Positions 19,824-23,372 of a DNA stretch of 23,372 nucleotides are shown here, piece after piece (the first letter of the stretch is position 1; each line of letters opens with the position of its first letter). Source of the DNA: a virus; IMG/VR virus record IMGVR_UViG_3300042542_001655, positions 1-23,372 of that record. One strand, 5' to 3'. The position numbers and the translations under genes are program-made. The notes beneath the pieces were generated by a model, which did not search any database, was not told the origin of the DNA, and saw only the letters and a program-made list of their open reading frames with translations.

Positions 19824-20965
19824 TAATGACAGGCACACCGGATCATCCCATCAGAAACGGGATGGACTTGTATCGTCTGTATATGCCGTATAGTAAGGTC
19901 GAAGGCGTTACGATCAACCTTAAGCACGATCTTATCGGTGCAAAGTTGGACGCGGACGTATACGTCATTAATCGCGCTTATCCTGTTGAGTTATTTCGAT
20001 ATATTAAGGATCGAGGTAAAAAGATCATTCTCGACCTTGACGATCACTGGGACATTCCTACGTGGCATCGTCTGCACCCGAAGCGATTAGAAGCAAACAT
20101 TCAACACGCTAAGTCGTTGAAGTTAGATAACGAGGCGCAAATGTTACAGCGTCAATTGGACGAGGTGGTAAGTTGGAAGCATCAACTAAATGAGGTTGTT
20201 AAAATTGTGGACGCGGTTACCGTGTCGACACCCATGTTATCTGCTTACTATGTTAAGCAATTTGGCATACTTCCTACAATTATACCAAACACGATTGCAC
20301 CTGAAATAACACGCTTTACTACAAAGAAGCAACCATCACGATTTACTCGCTTTGGGTTTATCGCAGGAACATTCCGGGAGCGTGATGCAGCATTAATGCA
20401 CAAAGGCATTCAGCGTTCGTTTAAGGATCAGGAATTGAAGGGAAGGTGGCAGTTGATCCAGACATTCAACGCGCACGGTAGCTATGCTGAGCAAGAGCGC
20501 AACTTTACCAACAACTACACGAACGTATCGGAGTGGTATCGGGATTACCTTAAAAAGTTTATCGAGCAAGGCAACCATGTTGCGAATCAGCAATGGTACA
20601 AACGCGTGTGGGCTATGGATGCTGTTAACTACGGTAAGATGTACGAAGAAGTTGATGTGGCACTTATTCCTATGCAGCACGGTGTATTTAATTCCTGCAA
20701 ATCAGAGTTGAAGTTGATCGAGGCAGGTTTTACTGGATGCGCTGCAATAGTATCGGATGTCATGCCGTATGCACCTTATTTGGAAAGCAACGTCAACTGC
20801 ATAGCTACTAACGAAGATCAGGGGTGGTATCGCGGAATCCGTGAACTGACTTTGAACAAAGAATTACGTCATAAGTTAGCTTGGAATCTTCAAGAGACAA
20901 TGTTTGAACACTTTAACCATAACCGCGCAGATGCAGCGGTACACACACTACTTAACACATTATGA
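19808..20965 (+). CDS. GT-B glycosyltransferase (GT4-like)
   Basis: A 385-residue protein with the two-domain layout of GT-B enzymes. The first domain contains 'KIILDLDDHWDIP' (residues 72-84) and the end of that domain 'VDAVTVSTPMLSAYY'. The second domain has 'GFIAGTFRERDAALMHKG' and the nucleotide-sugar site 'SELKLIEAGFTG' with E300 and E305 (the E-x-n-E motif), then 'CAAIVSDVMPY'. It should transfer a sugar from a nucleotide donor; acceptor unknown. It opens the glycan cassette with a CCAAAA leader that lies inside the sigma-like gene, and overlaps the next gene by ATGA. Confidence 0.8.
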   Translation: MRISLVMTGTPDHPIRNGMDLYRLYMPYSKVEGVTINLKHDLIGAKLDADVYVINRAYPVELFRYIKDRGKKIILDLDDHWDIPTWHRLHPKRLEANIQHAKSLKLDNEAQMLQRQLDEVVSWKHQLNEVVKIVDAVTVSTPMLSAYYVKQFGILPTIIPNTIAPEITRFTTKKQPSRFTRFGFIAGTFRERDAALMHKGIQRSFKDQELKGRWQLIQTFNAHGSYAEQERNFTNNYTNVSEWYRDYLKKFIEQGNHVANQQWYKRVWAMDAVNYGKMYEEVDVALIPMQHGVFNSCKSELKLIEAGFTGCAAIVSDVMPYAPYLESNVNCIATNEDQGWYRGIRELTLNKELRHKLAWNLQETMFEHFNHNRADAAVHTLLNTL

Positions 20966-21636
20966 AGATCGGTATAGGGGTAACAGGATGCACACGTCCT
21001 GAACACGTACAGACGTGCGTGGATGAGATTAAAAAGCACACGCAATTGGATCACAAGTTAGTCGTAATGATTGACGAGAAAAAGAAAGGCGTTGCATGGA
21101 ATAAAAACCAATGCCTTGAGGCTTTAAAGGATTGCGACTATGTATTTTTATTTGATGACGATTGCTTTCCACGTGCAAAAGGATGGGAAACATTCTTTAT
21201 TGAACATTCCAAGCGTACAGGTAATCAACACTTCATATATCAACACGAAACATTGCAGGTTACGCAGATTAAATGCGTGGATGACATTGCTCATTACAAC
21301 AATTGTAATGGCTGCATGATGTTCTTTACCCGTGCTTGTTTAGATTGCATTGGTAGCTTTGACGAGTCATTCGGGGTATATGGCTTTGAACACGCTGACA
21401 TGAGCGTACGTGCTAACTTATCAGGGTTTACACAAGCGGACTTCGTTTGTCCTATCGGAGCAAGTCAGTACGTTTATTCTTTAGACTTAGATAACTACAT
21501 CGAATATCCTATTGAACACCGTCCGTCTTTATTTCCTGACGAAATCGCACAGGCTGTAAAGGTTAGCCGTGAACGATGGGTTAATAAACTGAATAACGAA
21601 TTAAAACCAAAGCAAGATGAAAAAGATTCTAATTAA
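20962..21636 (+). CDS. GT-A glycosyltransferase (GT2-like)
   Basis: A 224-residue protein beginning 'MKIGIGVTGCTRPEHVQTCV', the nucleotide-binding start of GT-A glycosyltransferases. The metal-binding DxD is D65-D66-D67 in 'YVFLFDDDCFP', and 'GFEHADMSVR' (residues 141-150) supplies the catalytic acidic pair. The protein is shorter than most GT2 enzymes, but both key motifs are present. It starts through an ATGA overlap and ends 20 bases into the next gene. It probably adds one sugar to a glycan on the virion or host surface. Confidence 0.75.
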   Translation: MKIGIGVTGCTRPEHVQTCVDEIKKHTQLDHKLVVMIDEKKKGVAWNKNQCLEALKDCDYVFLFDDDCFPRAKGWETFFIEHSKRTGNQHFIYQHETLQVTQIKCVDDIAHYNNCNGCMMFFTRACLDCIGSFDESFGVYGFEHADMSVRANLSGFTQADFVCPIGASQYVYSLDLDNYIEYPIEHRPSLFPDEIAQAVKVSRERWVNKLNNELKPKQDEKDSN

Positions 21637-22285
21637 GTACGCATCCCGTCAACGTCCGGATAAGTTTGCGCGTGGTATGGATAGCATCATGAAGGCGACG
21701 AACAAAAGTCGCATAACGGTGTTGGTATCATTAGACAAAGACGATCCCGAATTACTGCAATATCACCGCGTAATGGAACACAACCCAGATTTGCGCGTTA
21801 TTTGTTTAATTGGTACATCCTACGGTAAGATAGATGCTATTAACCGTGATATGCACACTTTACAAGATTGGGATATATTGGTCAATTTTTCCGACGACAT
21901 GGTGTTTACTGTCGATGGGTGGGATGACATAATCGAGCAACAATTTACTGACGAACCTTTGTTCCTGCATTTACCTGACGGACATCAGAATGAGAACATC
22001 AGCACGATGTCTATTATGAATAAAGCGTACTACAATCAGGACGGCTACATCTACCATCCATCCTATAAGTCATTATGGTGCGACGTTGAAGCAACGGAGG
22101 TGGCAAAGTTACGCGGTCAGCACAAATACGTAGGCGTTCGCATTTTCGACCACTTGCACGTAGCATGGGGTAAGGCTGAATGGGATGCTTTGTACGTTAA
22201 GAATGAGAACCGTGAACTTTGGAATCATGACGAACAAGTTTACCACACACGCAAAGCAAACAATTATGAACTACAGCCAAAATAA
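21617..22285 (+). CDS. GT-A-like glycosyltransferase
   Basis: A 222-residue protein with a GT-A-like start ('KKILIKYASRQRPDKFARGMDSIM', residues 2-25, then 'TVLVSLDKDDPE') and an S92-D-D94 metal-binding-type motif in 'ILVNFSDDMVF'. A His-rich second half ('DHLHVAWGKAEWDALY') may hold the catalytic site. No complete family can be named from memory; the three-gene context makes a sugar transferase the best reading. The ATG follows TTAAAACCAAAGCAAG and overlaps the previous gene by 20 bases; its own end overlaps the next gene by 20 bases. Confidence 0.65.
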   Translation: MKKILIKYASRQRPDKFARGMDSIMKATNKSRITVLVSLDKDDPELLQYHRVMEHNPDLRVICLIGTSYGKIDAINRDMHTLQDWDILVNFSDDMVFTVDGWDDIIEQQFTDEPLFLHLPDGHQNENISTMSIMNKAYYNQDGYIYHPSYKSLWCDVEATEVAKLRGQHKYVGVRIFDHLHVAWGKAEWDALYVKNENRELWNHDEQVYHTRKANNYELQPK

Positions 22286-22868
22286 CGAGCAGGAAATAAT
22301 CCTGAATTACTTTGCTGGTAAGACTGGCAGGTTATTGGACATCGGAGCAAATGACGGTAAGACGTTCAGCAATAGCTACGCACTTATTGAGCAGGGGTGG
22401 GGTGGTATCTTGGTTGAGCCATTGCCATCGTGCGTTAAAAAGTTAAAAAAGTTGCACGGTGAAAATAACAAAGTAACAATCATTGATGCTGCTATTGTTT
22501 CCGTACCTACGGACGAAAAGATAAAGTTTTACGTTAATGATCCGCACATTCCTAACGATGACGGGTTATTAAGTACGGCTGTCGTGTCCGAGAAAGATCG
22601 TTGGAAGGGATTAAACTTTAACGAAATCGAAGTTGACGCATACACCTACACTGACTTATTTGACGGTGAGAAATTCGACTTTATAAGCATCGATGCTGAA
22701 GGTATGGATTACGCGATACTTCGTCAGATCGACTTAACTAAGACGGAGTGCAAGTTATTGTGCGTAGAGTTTAATGGTGTCAACCCACAAGTATACCTTG
22801 ACTATTGCGTGAAACACGGAATGCAAGAAATTCACCGGAATAATGAAAATCTAATCTTTGCAAAATGA
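22266..22868 (+). CDS. FkbM-family methyltransferase
   Basis: 200 residues from ATG 22266; an earlier ATG at 22185 lies far inside the previous gene and adds unrelated residues. The SAM-binding motif 'LLDIGANDGKTFSN' (residues 23-36, D25-x-G-A-N-D-G), the acidic partner 'LVEPLPSC' (E51) and the FkbM hallmark 'FISIDAEGMDYAIL' (D143, E145) are all present. FkbM enzymes O-methylate sugars or glycan precursors, so this would cap or modify the sugar built by the adjacent transferases. It joins the next gene by an ATGA overlap. Confidence 0.85.
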   Translation: MNYSQNNEQEIILNYFAGKTGRLLDIGANDGKTFSNSYALIEQGWGGILVEPLPSCVKKLKKLHGENNKVTIIDAAIVSVPTDEKIKFYVNDPHIPNDDGLLSTAVVSEKDRWKGLNFNEIEVDAYTYTDLFDGEKFDFISIDAEGMDYAILRQIDLTKTECKLLCVEFNGVNPQVYLDYCVKHGMQEIHRNNENLIFAK

Positions 22869-23372
22869 AAACTATCGAACAATACATAGCTGAAATTATT
22901 GACGAGAAGGACGAATTATTATTTTTTGAGTTTGGAATGTACGATGCTTATCACACGTATATTATGCTCGACATGATTCCGAGTAGCAAGAAATTTGAGT
23001 ATCATGGCTTTGAAATGATCGACTGGCTATACAATCAAATAGTTGATAAGAAAAAAACATACGCAAACGGTCAGATGCATTTGGTTAACAAAGCAATATC
23101 CGATAAAACAGGGATTAAGAAGTTTTACAAATCGGGAGGCAAACGTGATGAAAATGGACAACTAAAAGAACATTATTATGGCAGTAGTTCAATAGTTAAG
23201 CCCGTAGAAGTTACAAACGTATTTCCGGCAATGAACTTTACTGAGTCGCAAGTGGAGTGCATAAAATTAGACGATTACGTGAATGAGTCAGGGTTAACTG
23301 GCAAAGTGATTGATTTTATTTGGGCAGACATTCAAGGAGCGGAACATCTGTTAATTAAAGGCGGAGTTAATA
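22865..23372 (+). CDS. Second FkbM-type methyltransferase (3' partial)
   Basis: ATG 22865 overlaps the previous stop (ATGA); 169 residues are visible and the frame runs off the window. The start 'MKTIEQYIAEIIDEKDELLFFEFGMYDAYHTYIMLDMI' replaces the usual DVGAN motif with 'EFGMYDAYHT', while the later part 'CIKLDDYVNE' and 'DFIWADIQGAEHLLIKGG' is the standard FkbM end (D and E of 'ADIQGAE'). It is probably a diverged FkbM methyltransferase acting on the same glycan. Whether the altered SAM motif binds SAM cannot be judged from sequence alone. Confidence 0.75.
   Translation, partial: MKTIEQYIAEIIDEKDELLFFEFGMYDAYHTYIMLDMIPSSKKFEYHGFEMIDWLYNQIVDKKKTYANGQMHLVNKAISDKTGIKKFYKSGGKRDENGQLKEHYYGSSSIVKPVEVTNVFPAMNFTESQVECIKLDDYVNESGLTGKVIDFIWADIQGAEHLLIKGGVN

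Overview
The window reads as a stretch of a tailed phage (or prophage) that infects a member of the Bacteroidota. Supporting this are -7 promoter boxes of the TAnnTTTG type, A-rich leaders that mostly lack a Shine-Dalgarno sequence, and protein families typical of Flavobacteriia/Bacteroidota phages. All genes but one run on the + strand, packed tightly with many ATGA or longer overlaps. No integrase, tRNA or CRISPR array is visible. Terminase and tape-measure genes are also absent and presumably lie outside the window. All identifications are by eye from motifs, without database searches.

Region 1 (1-7371) is the structural block: the C-terminal part of a scaffold/prohead-protease-like protein, the major capsid protein, a probable tail-tube protein, a small structural protein, a portal with a winged-helix-like segment and a MuF-like tail end, a head-tail adaptor, a neck/tail-completion protein and a tail fibre. 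Two hairpin terminators separate the very highly expressed genes. Region 2 (7378-9977) is the lysis block: holin, a metallophosphoesterase of unknown job, a small unknown protein, a T7-lysozyme-like amidase and a spanin-like membrane coiled coil. A single minus-strand VRR-NUC nuclease (9955-10248) closes the late half and converges on the spanin.

Region 3 (10355-19823) is the early/replication block. It starts at a near-consensus Bacteroidota promoter with small accessory genes. These are followed by a RecT-like annealing protein with a YqaJ exonuclease, an HTH protein, a promoter plus strongly folded (pseudoknot-like) RNA segment, an HNH endonuclease, a replication initiator, DnaB helicase, a cytosine-methyltransferase-like protein, a DnaA domain-IV-only protein and a sigma-70-like factor. 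Region 4 (19808-23372) is a translationally coupled glycan cassette of three glycosyltransferases and two FkbM-type methyltransferases; the last runs off the window.

Two patterns stand out. Many early genes start just after a repetitive leader made of CCAAA/CCAAAA units instead of a Shine-Dalgarno, and one such leader is duplicated exactly (23 bp) on both sides of the methyltransferase gene, so that gene plus leader looks like an exchangeable cassette. Several AT-rich segments (about 11725-12237, 14202-15235, 15540-16288, 17807-18695) are embedded in a less AT-rich backbone, which fits recent modular exchange. The folded RNA at 14101-14189, upstream of the HNH gene, is the best candidate here for something undescribed.
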